The notes beneath the pieces are model-generated. The model saw nothing but the letters and a program-made list of their open reading frames with translations. It had not been told where the DNA came from and searched no databases. This document shows positions 56,130 through 64,000 of a DNA stretch of 64,000 nucleotides, piece after piece (the stretch's first letter is position 1; every line of letters starts with the position of its first letter). The position numbers and the translations under genes are program-made. The stretch is from Clostridium sp. BJN0013 (GTDB taxonomy: Bacteria; Bacillota; Clostridia; Clostridiales; Clostridiaceae), in NCBI RefSeq assembly GCF_040939125.1, contig NZ_CP162495.1:1116001-1180000 (forward strand), read 5' to 3'.

Positions 56130-58364
56130 TTAAACTCTTTGGTGGAAGGTTCTTTTGATTACTTCTTCCTGCTGCTGCCTTGTAAGTTTTATAAAATGAA
56201 CTGCATATCCTGAAACACGTATAGTCAAAGTTGGATATTTTTCAGGATTTTCCACAGCATCTAACAGAGTTTCACGATGCATTACATTTACATTTAAATG
56301 GTGTGCTCCTTTTGAGAAATACCCGTCTAAAATGGAAACCAGGTTATTTGTTCTTGTATTTAAATCTTTTCCAAGGGCATCCGGTACAATGGAAAAGGTA
56401 TTTGAAATGCCATCTTGACATACGGAGCGGTAAGGTATTTTAGCTACTGAATTTAAAGATGCCAGAGCACCTTCCCTATCTCTTCCATGCATTGGGTTAG
56501 CACCTGGTGCAAAAGGTTCTCCTGACTTTCTTCCATCTGGTGTAGCCCCGGTTTTTTTGCCATACATTACATTTGAAGTTATGGTAAGTACGGAAAGAGT
56601 ATGCTCTGCATTTCTATAAGTTTCAGTTTTTCTAAGTTCCTTTATAAATTTATTTACAATTTCAACAGCTATATCATCTACTCTGTCGTCATCATTACCG
56701 TACTTTGGAAAATCTCCTTCTATTTTAAAATCCACTGTTATACCCTGTTCATTTCTAATTGGTTTAACTTTTGCATATTTTATAGCACTTAGTGAATCTG
56801 TCGCCACTGAAAGACCTGCTATGCCGCAAGCTAGGAATCTGTGGACCTTAGTATCGTGAAGGGCCATAAGTCCTGCTTCATAGGCATATTTATCGTGCAT
56901 ATAGTGAATTGTGTTAAGGGCATTTACATATAATTTTGCTACATATTCAAGCACTTTGAAATAATTTTTCTTAACTTTTTCATAATTGAGAACTTTATCT
57001 TCCATTTTTTCTATATGCGGTACTATTTTTTCAAAGGTTTTTTCGTCCGAGCCACTGTTAATAGCATATAAAAGGGATTTTGCAATATTGCATCTGGCAC
57101 CGAAAAATTGCATTTCTTTTCCTACAGCCATGGCAGATACACAACAAGCTATGGCATAGTCATCTCCATATACAGGTCTCATAATGTCATCATTTTCATA
57201 TTGCAGTGCATCTGTTTCAATAGACATTCTACTGCAGTATTTTTTAAAGGGTTCCGGCAAGTTTTGAGACCATAGTATTGTTATATTTGGTTCAGGGGCA
57301 GGTCCTAAGTTTGTAAGGGTATTTAAGAATCTATAGGAGTTTTTAGTAACCAGTGTTCTTCCATCTATGGACATACCACCTATGCATTCAGTTACCCAGT
57401 TAGGATCTCCTGCAAATAGTTCATTATAGTCTGGAGTCCTTAAATGTCTTTCCAGCCTGAGTTTTATTACAAATTGATCTATAAGTTCCTGGGCCTCCTG
57501 TTCAGTTATAATACCTTTCTTAAGATCTCTTTCAATATAGATATCCAAAAATGTGGAAACTCTTCCAAGAGACATTGCTGCACCGTTATTTTCTTTTATA
57601 CCTGCAAGGTAACCAAAATAAGTAAATTGTACAGCTTCTTTTGTATTTTTAGCCGGATTTGAAATATCTATTCCATAACTTTCTGCCATATTTTTAATTT
57701 CATTGAGAGCTTTTATCTGTTCCGCCACTTCTTCTCTCTGTCTTAGTATATCCTCCAGCATATTAGGACTTTTAAGGGTTTTTAAATCTTTTTTCTTCTC
57801 TTCAATTAAATAATCTATTCCATAAAGTGCCACCCTTCTAAAGTCACCAATTATTCTTCCTCTTCCATAGGCGTCTGGAAGTCCTGTTATAAGACCTACA
57901 TGCCTTGCAGCTCTTATTTCTTCTGTATATGCATCAAATACACCTTCATTGTGGGTTTTTCTGTATTTTGTAAATATGTTGTCCATATTCTCATCAATTT
58001 TGTATCCATAATCAGTAAGGGCATCTTTGGCCATTTTTATTCCACCAAAAGGGTTCACTATTCTTTTAAGTGGTGCATCTGTCTGCAGTCCTACAATAAC
58101 TTCATTTTCTCTGTCTATATAGCCAGGTCTAAAATTATCGATTCCAGATACAGTATGTGTATCTACATCTAAAACTCCACCTTTTTTAATTTCTTCTAAA
58201 ATAAGTTCTTCAGATTTTTTCCATACTTTTTTAGTTTTTTCTGTAGGGGAGGTTAAAAAACTTTCATCTCCCGTATAAGAAGTGTAGTTTTTTTGTATAA
58301 AATTTCTTACGTCAATATTTTCTGTCCAATTTCCATAATTAAAATTTTCCCATTCTTTTTTCAT
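56130..58364 (-). CDS. pflB: Pyruvate formate-lyase
   Basis: A 744-residue glycyl radical enzyme interconverting pyruvate plus CoA and acetyl-CoA plus formate. In an acetyl-CoA-rich ethanol fermenter it may mainly supply formate for one-carbon metabolism, which the ZTP leader supports. The active-site cysteine pair is in [12 protein letters not shown], and the radical glycine lies in [20 protein letters not shown] near the C-terminus. The start is ATG 58364 (GAGGGG before it, normal family length); the open frame reaches 58403. pflA follows ten bases on. The leader 58455-58550 provides control. Confidence 0.97.
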   Translation of the reverse strand: MKKEWENFNYGNWTENIDVRNFIQKNYTSYTGDESFLTSPTEKTKKVWKKSEELILEEIKKGGVLDVDTHTVSGIDNFRPGYIDRENEVIVGLQTDAPLKRIVNPFGGIKMAKDALTDYGYKIDENMDNIFTKYRKTHNEGVFDAYTEEIRAARHVGLITGLPDAYGRGRIIGDFRRVALYGIDYLIEEKKKDLKTLKSPNMLEDILRQREEVAEQIKALNEIKNMAESYGIDISNPAKNTKEAVQFTYFGYLAGIKENNGAAMSLGRVSTFLDIYIERDLKKGIITEQEAQELIDQFVIKLRLERHLRTPDYNELFAGDPNWVTECIGGMSIDGRTLVTKNSYRFLNTLTNLGPAPEPNITILWSQNLPEPFKKYCSRMSIETDALQYENDDIMRPVYGDDYAIACCVSAMAVGKEMQFFGARCNIAKSLLYAINSGSDEKTFEKIVPHIEKMEDKVLNYEKVKKNYFKVLEYVAKLYVNALNTIHYMHDKYAYEAGLMALHDTKVHRFLACGIAGLSVATDSLSAIKYAKVKPIRNEQGITVDFKIEGDFPKYGNDDDRVDDIAVEIVNKFIKELRKTETYRNAEHTLSVLTITSNVMYGKKTGATPDGRKSGEPFAPGANPMHGRDREGALASLNSVAKIPYRSVCQDGISNTFSIVPDALGKDLNTRTNNLVSILDGYFSKGAHHLNVNVMHRETLLDAVENPEKYPTLTIRVSGYAVHFIKLTRQQQEEVIKRTFHQRV

Positions 58365-58454
58365 AAAAGCCCCTCTTTTCAATAATATTTTTATAATTTG
58401 CACAAGCTTAAATATTTGGATTAAAGTTTATTCTAGTTTTATATTAATCAAAAA

Positions 58455-58550
58455 GACCGCCTGGACTTTTTGATTGCCCAGGCGGTCGGCTTTTAAAAAT
58501 CGTACTCCCCTGTGGTTAAACCCACTGCCGCCGGTTATACGATTCGCTTA
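58455..58550 (-). promoter_or_regulatory. ZTP (pfl) riboswitch with terminator
   Basis: On the minus strand the leader contains TCGTATAACCGGCGG, a GTGG...CCAC hairpin, GGGGAGTACGA closing the first stem (58538-58543 with 58499-58504), and the hallmark CCGCCTGGGCA. GACCGCCTGG then pairs with CCAGGCGGTC to form a terminator followed by TTTTT, so the aptamer and terminator compete for the same bases. This motif normally precedes pfl, purH, glyA and fhs genes and senses ZTP/ZMP (10-formyl-THF shortage), turning the operon on. It lies about 90 bases before pflB. Confidence 0.9.
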
Positions 58551-58622
58551 AACTCAATTCTATTACTTCATTAAAATATCATATTTATAACGTCCTGTCA
58601 ACGTAAATTTTATGTCTATTTA

Positions 58623-59462
58623 TTACTTTCCCAATTTTTTAGAACCATGATTTCTGCAGTGAATCCATCCTGCATATTCAGGATTATTTTCATCTATACT
58701 TAAGGCTTCTTTTTCAGCTAAATATTTTTTTGCATTATTTCCGTATATTTTTCTATCCTTACCAATTGGACAAACTTTTATGCATACTCCACAGGGATAA
58801 CAGTATGCACTTTTAAGTTTAGCATGATATTCTGCACACTTTTTTTTATCCATATCAGCAATAAGATTTTCTGTAGTTTTTAAGGAAGAGGTAGGGCAGC
58901 ATTTTTTACACATTTCGCATTTGATACAAAGATCTTTGCTAATGACTGGGTCAGGTGGAATCACAGCACTAGTTAAAACAGAAACCAATCTTACTCTTGG
59001 CCCAAATTCTTTTGTTATCAAGGTATGATTATATCCAATAGTACCAAGTCCAACATATTTACCGGCTAATACCTGCGAAAAAGCTGCTTCCGGTTTTTTA
59101 ACAAGAACAGAAATATCTCCATAACAATCTCTAGGAAAGTAAAATGCATTATATCCTAGTGTATTTAAATAATTAGAAATTTTATAGGCAGTATCATCCA
59201 AAATTCTATTTGATGTATTATATAATTCTGAATAAACAACTGAGGGGGTTGTTTCAAGCATTGGTAAATATATTTGAATTTCAAATACAATAACCGTGTT
59301 TACTTCCGGCCATATATTTTGGGGATAATATTCTGGAGCAGTTTCTTTATATTTTTCCCACCTTTCTACAGGGGAGAATCCAATAATATTCATACCTAAT
59401 TCCTTTGCCCTGTTTGTAATGTCAAATTTTAGTTCATAACTTTTATCTGAGAATTTTACCAT
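58623..59462 (-). CDS. Two-cluster 4Fe-4S protein (QueG-like reductase family)
   Basis: A 279-residue soluble protein. Two ferredoxin-type motifs lie at about 178-245: CIKCEMCKKCCP and CYPCGVCIKVCP. The N-terminal 170 residues (LGMNIIGFSPVERWEKY; LAGKYVGLGTIGYNHTLITK; FGPRVRLVSVLTSA) match the DUF1730/QueG-type fold that precedes such clusters in epoxyqueuosine reductase and in reductive-dehalogenase-like proteins, but the usual HEAT tail is missing. It is the last gene of the S-box ABC operon, 82 bases after the permease. Electron transfer to a sulfur compound imported by the transporter is a fair inference. GAGGTG sets the ATG at 59462. Confidence 0.82.
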   Translation of the reverse strand: MVKFSDKSYELKFDITNRAKELGMNIIGFSPVERWEKYKETAPEYYPQNIWPEVNTVIVFEIQIYLPMLETTPSVVYSELYNTSNRILDDTAYKISNYLNTLGYNAFYFPRDCYGDISVLVKKPEAAFSQVLAGKYVGLGTIGYNHTLITKEFGPRVRLVSVLTSAVIPPDPVISKDLCIKCEMCKKCCPTSSLKTTENLIADMDKKKCAEYHAKLKSAYCYPCGVCIKVCPIGKDRKIYGNNAKKYLAEKEALSIDENNPEYAGWIHCRNHGSKKLGK

Positions 59463-59543
59463 ATCATTCACCTCGTAAATTGGGATTTTATAATGAACTG
59501 TGTTTAGTAAACTAAACGTATATCTATTTTTTAACTATGTTAT

Positions 59544-60326
59544 CTATGAATCAAACTCTTTCCAAAAAATTAATTTAGATTCCAGAAAGGATAAAATAAA
59601 ATTTAATACAATTCCTAGTATAGATAGTAATACTATTGCACCGTACATCTGAGAGGTATTAAATGTTTCTTGAGAATTATTAACTAAGAAACCTAGTCCT
59701 GATTGAGCTCCTATCATTTCGGCTGCCACTAGAACCATAACGGCGTAGGCACTTGCAAGTTTAATGCCTGTTAAAATAGAAGGAATTGAACCAGGCAATA
59801 CAACCTTTATAAAAACCATAAGCCTTCCAGCGCCCATAGTCAGCACAGATTTTGTATACAGTGGGTTAACACCTTTTACTCCACTAATAGTATTTATTAA
59901 TATTGGCCATAGGCTGGCCCAAAATATAATTGCTACTTTGGATACTTCACCAATGCCAAAAAATAAGATGAAAACAGGGAAAAGTGCTAATGCGGATATT
60001 TGCCTGAAGAGTTGCAAAAAAGAATCCAGTAGAGATTCTATAATTTTACATCTGCCAATAAACAAACCAAGGGGGACTGCAAATACAATGGCCAGAATCA
60101 ATCCACTCATAATTCTTTTTAGACTTATTAATAAGTGTACCTTAAGTTTTCCAGTTTCTGCTAATAACAAAATGGAGTTCATTACTGAGGTTGGAGTACT
60201 TGTATAGGTTTTTTTCAGTACTCCAATTTCAGGTAAAATCTGCCATAAGATCAAGAATAGTATTATTAGTAGATTTGAAAAAATAAAAGAATAAATTTTT
60301 GAAATAATTAATTTAGGCAATTTCAT
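59544..60326 (-). CDS. ABC permease, NitT/TauT (SsuC/TauC) type
   Basis: A 260-residue inner-membrane protein with six hydrophobic helices (FIFSNLLIILFLILWQILPE at the start). The cytoplasmic EAA-type loop is GAGRLMVFIKVVLPGSIPSI, and LASAYAVMVLVAAEMIGAQSG is typical of sulfonate/taurine/nitrate permeases. The frame extends to GTG 60335; ATG 60326 is chosen. Its start overlaps the end of the ATPase gene by about 14 bases, so they are translationally coupled. It should form the channel for the ligand bound by the lipoprotein at 61478. Confidence 0.92.
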   Translation of the reverse strand: MKLPKLIISKIYSFIFSNLLIILFLILWQILPEIGVLKKTYTSTPTSVMNSILLLAETGKLKVHLLISLKRIMSGLILAIVFAVPLGLFIGRCKIIESLLDSFLQLFRQISALALFPVFILFFGIGEVSKVAIIFWASLWPILINTISGVKGVNPLYTKSVLTMGAGRLMVFIKVVLPGSIPSILTGIKLASAYAVMVLVAAEMIGAQSGLGFLVNNSQETFNTSQMYGAIVLLSILGIVLNFILSFLESKLIFWKEFDS

Positions 60327-61125
60327 AATTATCACATCTCTGATTATTTTTAGCGTCAGAACCTGTATTCACCTGGTCGCTAATTTCAGACCATATTTCT
60401 TTTCGTAATCTTTGAAATTCACTATCATCATGGCTTCGTGGATAAGGAAGATTAACATTTAGTGTTTTTACTATTCTACCGGGATTTGATCCCATTATAA
60501 TAATTTCATTAGATAAATATATAGCCTCATCCACACTATGGGTTACAAAGATAATGGTTTTTTTAGTCTTTTCCCATATGCCTAGTAACTCCTGCTGTAA
60601 AATTTCTCTGGTTTGTGCATCTAATGCTGAAAATGGTTCGTCCATTAAAAGTACCTTGGGATCATAGGCAAGGCCTCTTGCTATAGCCACTCTTTGTCTC
60701 ATACCTCCTGATAATTGACCAGGATAATATTTTTCATATTTAGAAAGTCCTACTAAATGTATAAACTTTTTTGCCAACTCTTTTCTCTTTTTTTTAGGTA
60801 CTTTATTTATTTCAAGGCCAAGTTCTACATTTTGCAATACAGTTCTCCATGGAAGAAGTGCATATCCTTGAAATACCATACCTCTGTCACTTCCGGGCCC
60901 CTTTACTTCATTTGAATCAACTAAAACATTTCCTTTAGTAGGATTCACTAATCCCCCTATAATATTAAGTAATATGGACTTCCCGCATCCACTGGGTCCA
61001 ACTATACATACAAATTGCCCTTCTTCGATATCAAGATTTATATCTTCCAATACTTTAATATTAATTTTTTTATTATTAGGGTGTTTATAAAATTGTTCAA
61101 TATTTTTTACCGATATTTTATTCAA
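60313..61125 (-). CDS. ABC importer ATPase, NitT/TauT (SsuB/TauB) type
   Basis: A 270-residue ATPase. Walker A is GPSGCGKSILLNIIGGL, signature LSGGMRQRVAIARGLAYDP, Walker B VLLMDEPFSALDAQT, H-loop FVTHSVDEAIYLS. EMPTY-type substrates such as sulfonates, taurine and nitrate are typical of the class. AAGGAG touches the ATG at 61134 directly, so TTG 61125 (nine bases later) is the more likely start; both are in frame. It follows the binding-protein gene by 353 bases of noncoding DNA that hold a hairpin and a structured repeat, unlike the tight spacing to the permease. Confidence 0.92.
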   Translation of the reverse strand: MNKISVKNIEQFYKHPNNKKINIKVLEDINLDIEEGQFVCIVGPSGCGKSILLNIIGGLVNPTKGNVLVDSNEVKGPGSDRGMVFQGYALLPWRTVLQNVELGLEINKVPKKKRKELAKKFIHLVGLSKYEKYYPGQLSGGMRQRVAIARGLAYDPKVLLMDEPFSALDAQTREILQQELLGIWEKTKKTIIFVTHSVDEAIYLSNEIIIMGSNPGRIVKTLNVNLPYPRSHDDSEFQRLRKEIWSEISDQVNTGSDAKNNQRCDNYEIA

Positions 61126-61193
61126 AATTTCCATCTCCTTATAACAAACTAACTAATGAGTTCTTATTTATAGGCAGCTATTTTTGATTAAGT

Positions 61194-61234
61194 GTAAGCA
61201 TAGTAAACATTAACGTGATATTTACTATGCTTAC
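61194..61234 (-). other. 14-bp intercistronic hairpin
   Basis: GTAAGCATAGTAAA (61194-61207) and its exact complement (61221-61234) lie between the binding-protein and ATPase genes. No T-run follows on the minus strand. It may protect the upstream transcript end or cause partial termination, giving more binding protein than transporter. Confidence 0.6.
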
Positions 61235-61278
61235 GGAAGGATATAATAATTTTTTATTCAATATTTTATTGTTACATA

Positions 61279-61479
61279 TTTATCCGAAGGCTACCATTGC
61301 TAACACCCCCATCTTATTCAAGTGGGGGATAAGCACTGCTATGCCCCTGGATAAGTTCTTCCCCTAAAGGATAACGTATTCTAAGTGCTAAAGACACTAA
61401 GAATACTGTTAATAAGGTTCAGATGGAGAAAAGTAATCCTTATAGGCAAACTCCACCTGAACCTAAGAATCACTTGATT
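61279..61479 (+). repeat. Structured repeat, copy B (IS200/IS605-end-like)
   Basis: A 201-base partner of 53647-53850 in opposite orientation. The stem GGTTCAGATGGAG (61416-61428) with CTCCACCTGAACC (61451-61463) has A-T where copy A has a G-T pair, a compensating change. The last shared bases, CACTTGATT, overlap the stop codon of the binding-protein gene at 61478-61480, so the element landed exactly at the gene's end. Confidence 0.7.
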
Positions 61480-62464
61480 ATTGGGATTTACTGTAGGGAT
61501 TAAATTCATTTGTATATAAGTCGTTAACCTTAACTTTATCTGATTTTAATTTGCCATTTTTCTCTAAATAATCCACCCACCATTTTACTGACTTTTGTGG
61601 AATGATTTGGTGTTCATAATAATTCCATGCTTCAACATCATCCACCTTAATTCCCAATTTATTAGCTATAATTTGTTTCCCTTCACTTTCATGATTTTTG
61701 GACCAATCTGCTGCTTTAGCTACTGCAGTTACGAATCCTTTTACTGCCTGGGGGTTCTTTTTAATAAAACCTTCGTTTGTAAAATATGGACACATACCAC
61801 TTATACCATCCTCTAAAGCATAATCATTAACTAATTCTTTTAAATTCGGATTTTTAAGAGCTTTTTTAGTATATGGAGCATGTACAATTGCAATATCTAC
61901 TAAATGTTGCTCTACAGCTTGTTCTTGTTGAGAATCCGGTAACACAACGAAGTTTACATTATTAGGATCAATATTTTCCTTTCTTAAAAATTCTCTTGTA
62001 ACAAATTCTGAACATGCTCCAAATGAGTTTATTGCAACTTTTTTGCCAGCAATATCTTTAATACTATTTATGCCACTATCTTTTCTAACTATATATCTCA
62101 TATGAGGATAATTAGCTAATGATTGAGTTCCTGCTGCAACTATTTTAAGATTTGAACCTTGAGCATTAGCCATTGCAACTAAAGGAGTATGTCTTAATCC
62201 AAAGTCAATACTTCCTGATGCAACTGATGGAACAATTTGAGCTGCTGGTATTTCTCCCACATATTTAATTTTTATTCCCTGTTCTTTAAAATATCCCTTT
62301 GAATCAGCAATATACACTGCATCATACCATTGAGTATTGGGATATTTTATTATGATTTCTTTTGAATTTGATGTATTTTTGCTGTTAGTGTTATTTGACT
62401 TAGAACATCCAACTGTCCCTAAAGATAATATTGCCGTTAAGACTAAAATTAATAAATTTTTCAT
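61478..62464 (-). CDS. ABC substrate-binding lipoprotein, SsuA/TauA (NMT1-like) type
   Basis: A 328-residue exported lipoprotein. The signal peptide ends in the lipobox LGTVGCSKS; the mature part follows the SsuA/NMT1 fold: IKYPNTQWYDAVYIADSKGY, then VPSVASGSIDFGLRHTPLVA, and SIKDIAGKKVAINSFGACSE. Family members bind sulfonates, taurine, nitrate or thiamine-pyrimidine precursors; the ligand here is unknown. ATG 62464 is chosen over the upstream ATG 62482 because it gives a normal signal peptide after GGGAGG. It is the first gene of the operon, directly behind an S-box, which points to a sulfur- or methionine-linked substrate. Confidence 0.92.
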   Translation of the reverse strand: MKNLLILVLTAILSLGTVGCSKSNNTNSKNTSNSKEIIIKYPNTQWYDAVYIADSKGYFKEQGIKIKYVGEIPAAQIVPSVASGSIDFGLRHTPLVAMANAQGSNLKIVAAGTQSLANYPHMRYIVRKDSGINSIKDIAGKKVAINSFGACSEFVTREFLRKENIDPNNVNFVVLPDSQQEQAVEQHLVDIAIVHAPYTKKALKNPNLKELVNDYALEDGISGMCPYFTNEGFIKKNPQAVKGFVTAVAKAADWSKNHESEGKQIIANKLGIKVDDVEAWNYYEHQIIPQKSVKWWVDYLEKNGKLKSDKVKVNDLYTNEFNPYSKSQ

Positions 62465-62670
62465 GTTCAATTTTCCTCCCATTATTAAATAACATTAGCA
62501 TAATTTAATATGGGCATAGCGCTATACTCCATTATGTAAATTTTTACTTGAATTGATTAGTCATAATATTTATGAGTATTTTTAATAAAAATTCACGTAA
62601 AAATAAATTTAGTCTCCAGTATTTCTGGTGAACTGAAATGTATTAATATATTTATTTTGTAAAATAAAAA

Positions 62671-62814
62671 ACTTTCTTGTAAAAACGAGATACAAGAAAG
62701 TAGATTTTCTCAATTCTCATCTTTCAGGTAATTACCTGTAGGAATTAGCACCTTTAAATAAAATTTAGGTTGCCGGACATCATAGGGCCAGTCCCTCCGT
62801 CTCTCTAGATAAGA
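62671..62814 (-). promoter_or_regulatory. SAM-I riboswitch (S-box) with terminator
   Basis: On the minus strand the leader reads CTTATC, AGAGAGACGGAGGGACTGGC, the CCGGCAACC core, GGTGCTAATTCC, and closes with GATGAG (P1 between 62808-62813 and 62716-62721). This is the standard S-box layout. A terminator follows: ACTTTCTTGTA (62691-62701 side) with TACAAGAAAGT and TTTTTT. High SAM should stop transcription of the ABC and Fe-S genes at 58623-62464. I am confident of the class; no other S-box gene is in the window. Confidence 0.95.
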
Positions 62815-62833
62815 AATATATTTAATTAGCATT

Positions 62834-62862
62834 ATGATATCAAATAAAATATACTTTGTCAA
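62834..62862 (-). promoter_or_regulatory. Promoter of the S-box operon
   Basis: On the minus strand TTGACA (62857-62862) and TATCAT (62834-62839) are 17 bases apart. The start point would be about 15 bases before the S-box P1 stem. Confidence 0.8.
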
Positions 62863-63037
62863 TGAGAAGATGAAAAAGCAGAATGCACACTAAGAAAAAA
62901 TAAGAACCTAGTAGGATCCACGGTCAGGCTTTAAATGTGGACAGTTATTATAAATAATTTAGTTTCCAATTTGTATATCTATATATAATGAAAGGCTGCC
63001 GGTAGATGTAAATAATAGTATTATACATGGACATCTA

Positions 63038-63400
63038 TTATCTGTAATCATGACAGATAATGATCTTATCTGCCGCTTCTGACCAGTTTGTATTTTCTAA
63101 ATTAATATTACCTTCACTTATAGTTTTATTGAGATCCAGTAAGAATTCTGCCATAAAATTAAATGTACTTCCCTCATTTTCTTTACTTTCAAACCATATA
63201 TTTCTATTTATAATTTTTACCAGTTCTTTTGATATTAAAAGTCCAAGGCCTGTAGTAGAATGATATTTACTGTGAGGTGGCTGATGGCAAATAAATTTTT
63301 TGAAAATTTGATTTTTAACTTCCTCTTTAATGCCCATACCTGTATTTTCTATGGAAAATTCTAAAATTACTTTTTCATTGTTTCCATTATAAACTTCCAT
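63038..63400 (-). pseudogene. C-terminal fragment of a sensor histidine kinase
   Basis: A 120-residue reading frame with only part of a HATPase_c domain: SIENTGMGIKEEVKNQIFKK (G1 and F boxes) and TTGLGLLISKELVKIINRNI (G2). The phospho-acceptor histidine, the N-box and any sensor are missing and no ribosome site precedes the ATG. It is probably a degraded leftover. Confidence 0.65.
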
Positions 63401-63439
63401 AAAACTTATTGAAATTGTATTATTTTTATGGTAAGATTA

Positions 63440-63563
63440 AACAAATTAAGGGAAACGATGAAATACGCACTTTAATTCGGGCATCCTTGTGTGTATTAGA
63501 GTTAGTGATGCAACCGGCCCTGTGTTCATAAATAGCATTTATGAATACGGGGTCTTGTTTTTT
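63440..63563 (+). promoter_or_regulatory. Structured leader with terminator before the prepilin peptidase gene
   Basis: An 18-base-pair stem (63516-63533 with 63537-63554; three G-U pairs) followed by TTGTTTTTT is a strong intrinsic terminator only 19 bases before the gene's ATG. Upstream, ATACGCAC pairs with GTGTGTAT, and GGGCATC with GATGC, forming a compact fold. This is the layout of a riboswitch, but I cannot match the aptamer to a known class. Anti-sense use of GGCCC by the fold could free or block the terminator. Confidence 0.6.
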
Positions 63564-63581
63564 AAAAATGGAGAGTGGGTT

Positions 63582-64000
63582 ATGGATATTTATTATGGTA
63601 TTGTTGTTTTAATTTTTGGGGCTATAGTGGGAAGCTTTTTAAATGTTTGTATATGTAGAATACCTAAAGGTGAGTCCATTGCATATCCACCTTCACATTG
63701 TATGAATTGTAATAAAAAAATTAAGGTGTATGACCTAATTCCTATAATAAGTTATGTAGTTTTAAGGGGAAGATGTAGATATTGTGGTAAAAAAATATCT
63801 TTCAGATATCCTGTCTTGGAATTTATAACAGCAATATTTTATCTATGTGTTTATATTAAATTTGGTATAAGTATAGAATTTGTAAAATACATAGTATTTA
63901 TAAGTATTATGATCGTGATAGGAATGATAGATTCTGATACTAAAGATGTTTATTTTAAAACTACAGGAACAGGTATAGCTGCTGGCATAGTATTTTTAGG
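63582..64000 (+). CDS. Prepilin peptidase (PilD family), runs off the right edge
   Basis: The first 139 codons of a membrane prepilin peptidase/N-methyltransferase. The N-terminal helix and loop MDIYYGIVVLIFGAIVGSFL with NVCICRIPKGES are the DiS_P_DiS start. Two CxxC pairs (CMNCNKK, CRYCGKK) bind the metal of the methylase loop. GMIDSDTKDVYFK holds the first catalytic Asp; the second (GxGD) lies beyond the window. It is open to the last base. GGAGAGTGGG precedes ATG 63582. It implies type IV pili or a related pseudopilus/competence system nearby to the right. Confidence 0.92.
   Translation, partial: MDIYYGIVVLIFGAIVGSFLNVCICRIPKGESIAYPPSHCMNCNKKIKVYDLIPIISYVVLRGRCRYCGKKISFRYPVLEFITAIFYLCVYIKFGISIEFVKYIVFISIMIVIGMIDSDTKDVYFKTTGTGIAAGIVFL

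Noticed and set aside
63440-63515. c-di-GMP (GEMM) riboswitch
   Set aside because: The expected GGGCAAACC and GACGCAAAGCC core words are not present, so I report only an unclassified structured leader.

Overview
The window looks like a chromosome segment from a low-GC, strictly anaerobic Clostridium. Evidence is the very AT-rich intergenic DNA, strong GGAGG ribosome sites often paired with TTG starts, CWB2 cell-wall proteins, T-box, S-box and ZTP leaders, pyruvate formate-lyase, and an ethanol/acetaldehyde locus with bacterial microcompartment (BMC) shell genes. The gene content fits an ethanol-oxidising species such as C. kluyveri; that name is inference from gene content, not a database match.

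Region 1 (1-9442): a leftward PocR-domain histidine kinase, then rightward genes for a hexameric BMC shell protein, a PduB-type tandem-BMC shell protein, the wreck of a third shell gene, and two almost identical copies of a CoA-acylating acetaldehyde dehydrogenase plus iron-type alcohol dehydrogenase pair. The aldehyde dehydrogenase ends in an encapsulation-peptide-like helix, so ethanol -> acetaldehyde -> acetyl-CoA may run inside a compartment. Region 2 (9951-15103): an APC amino acid permease, then ilvC-ilvB under an isoleucine-type T-box, then a DtxR/MntR-type repressor. Region 3 (15557-18930): a CWB2 surface protein with two GLUG-like modules. Region 4 (19001-23555): a decayed, apparently iron-related module (AraC regulators, truncated ABC exporter, IS3 fragment, Fur box, frameshifts). 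Region 5 (23618-27845): a Cys-rich thioredoxin-like protein divergent from cysteine desulfurase and mnmA, then a second ilvC under a leucine-type T-box.

Region 6 (27999-42473): a VIT-VWA protein, two paralogous small proteins, a MarR-RND-MFP efflux operon, a secreted epimerase-like protein, a 3D-domain wall protein, a chemotaxis receptor with its sensor at the C-terminus, and a glycosyltransferase. Region 7 (42674-53561): a run of large secreted proteins (CWB2-LRR, CWB2-Big_4, a 1,600-codon gene broken by one TGA, and a small Ig-like protein). Region 8 (53647-58550): homoserine dehydrogenase, then leftward pflB-pflA behind a ZTP riboswitch. Region 9 (58623-62862): a leftward S-box (SAM riboswitch) operon encoding a NitT/TauT-type ABC importer and a two-cluster 4Fe-4S protein. 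Region 10 (63038-64000): a kinase fragment and the start of a prepilin peptidase gene behind a structured leader with a terminator.

The most interesting signals are the S-box importer/Fe-S operon, the tagged enzymes of a minimal two-shell-gene BMC with tandem duplication, two T-boxes that read different amino acids in front of near-identical ilvC genes, and three copies of a structured repeat that resembles an IS200/IS605 right end.
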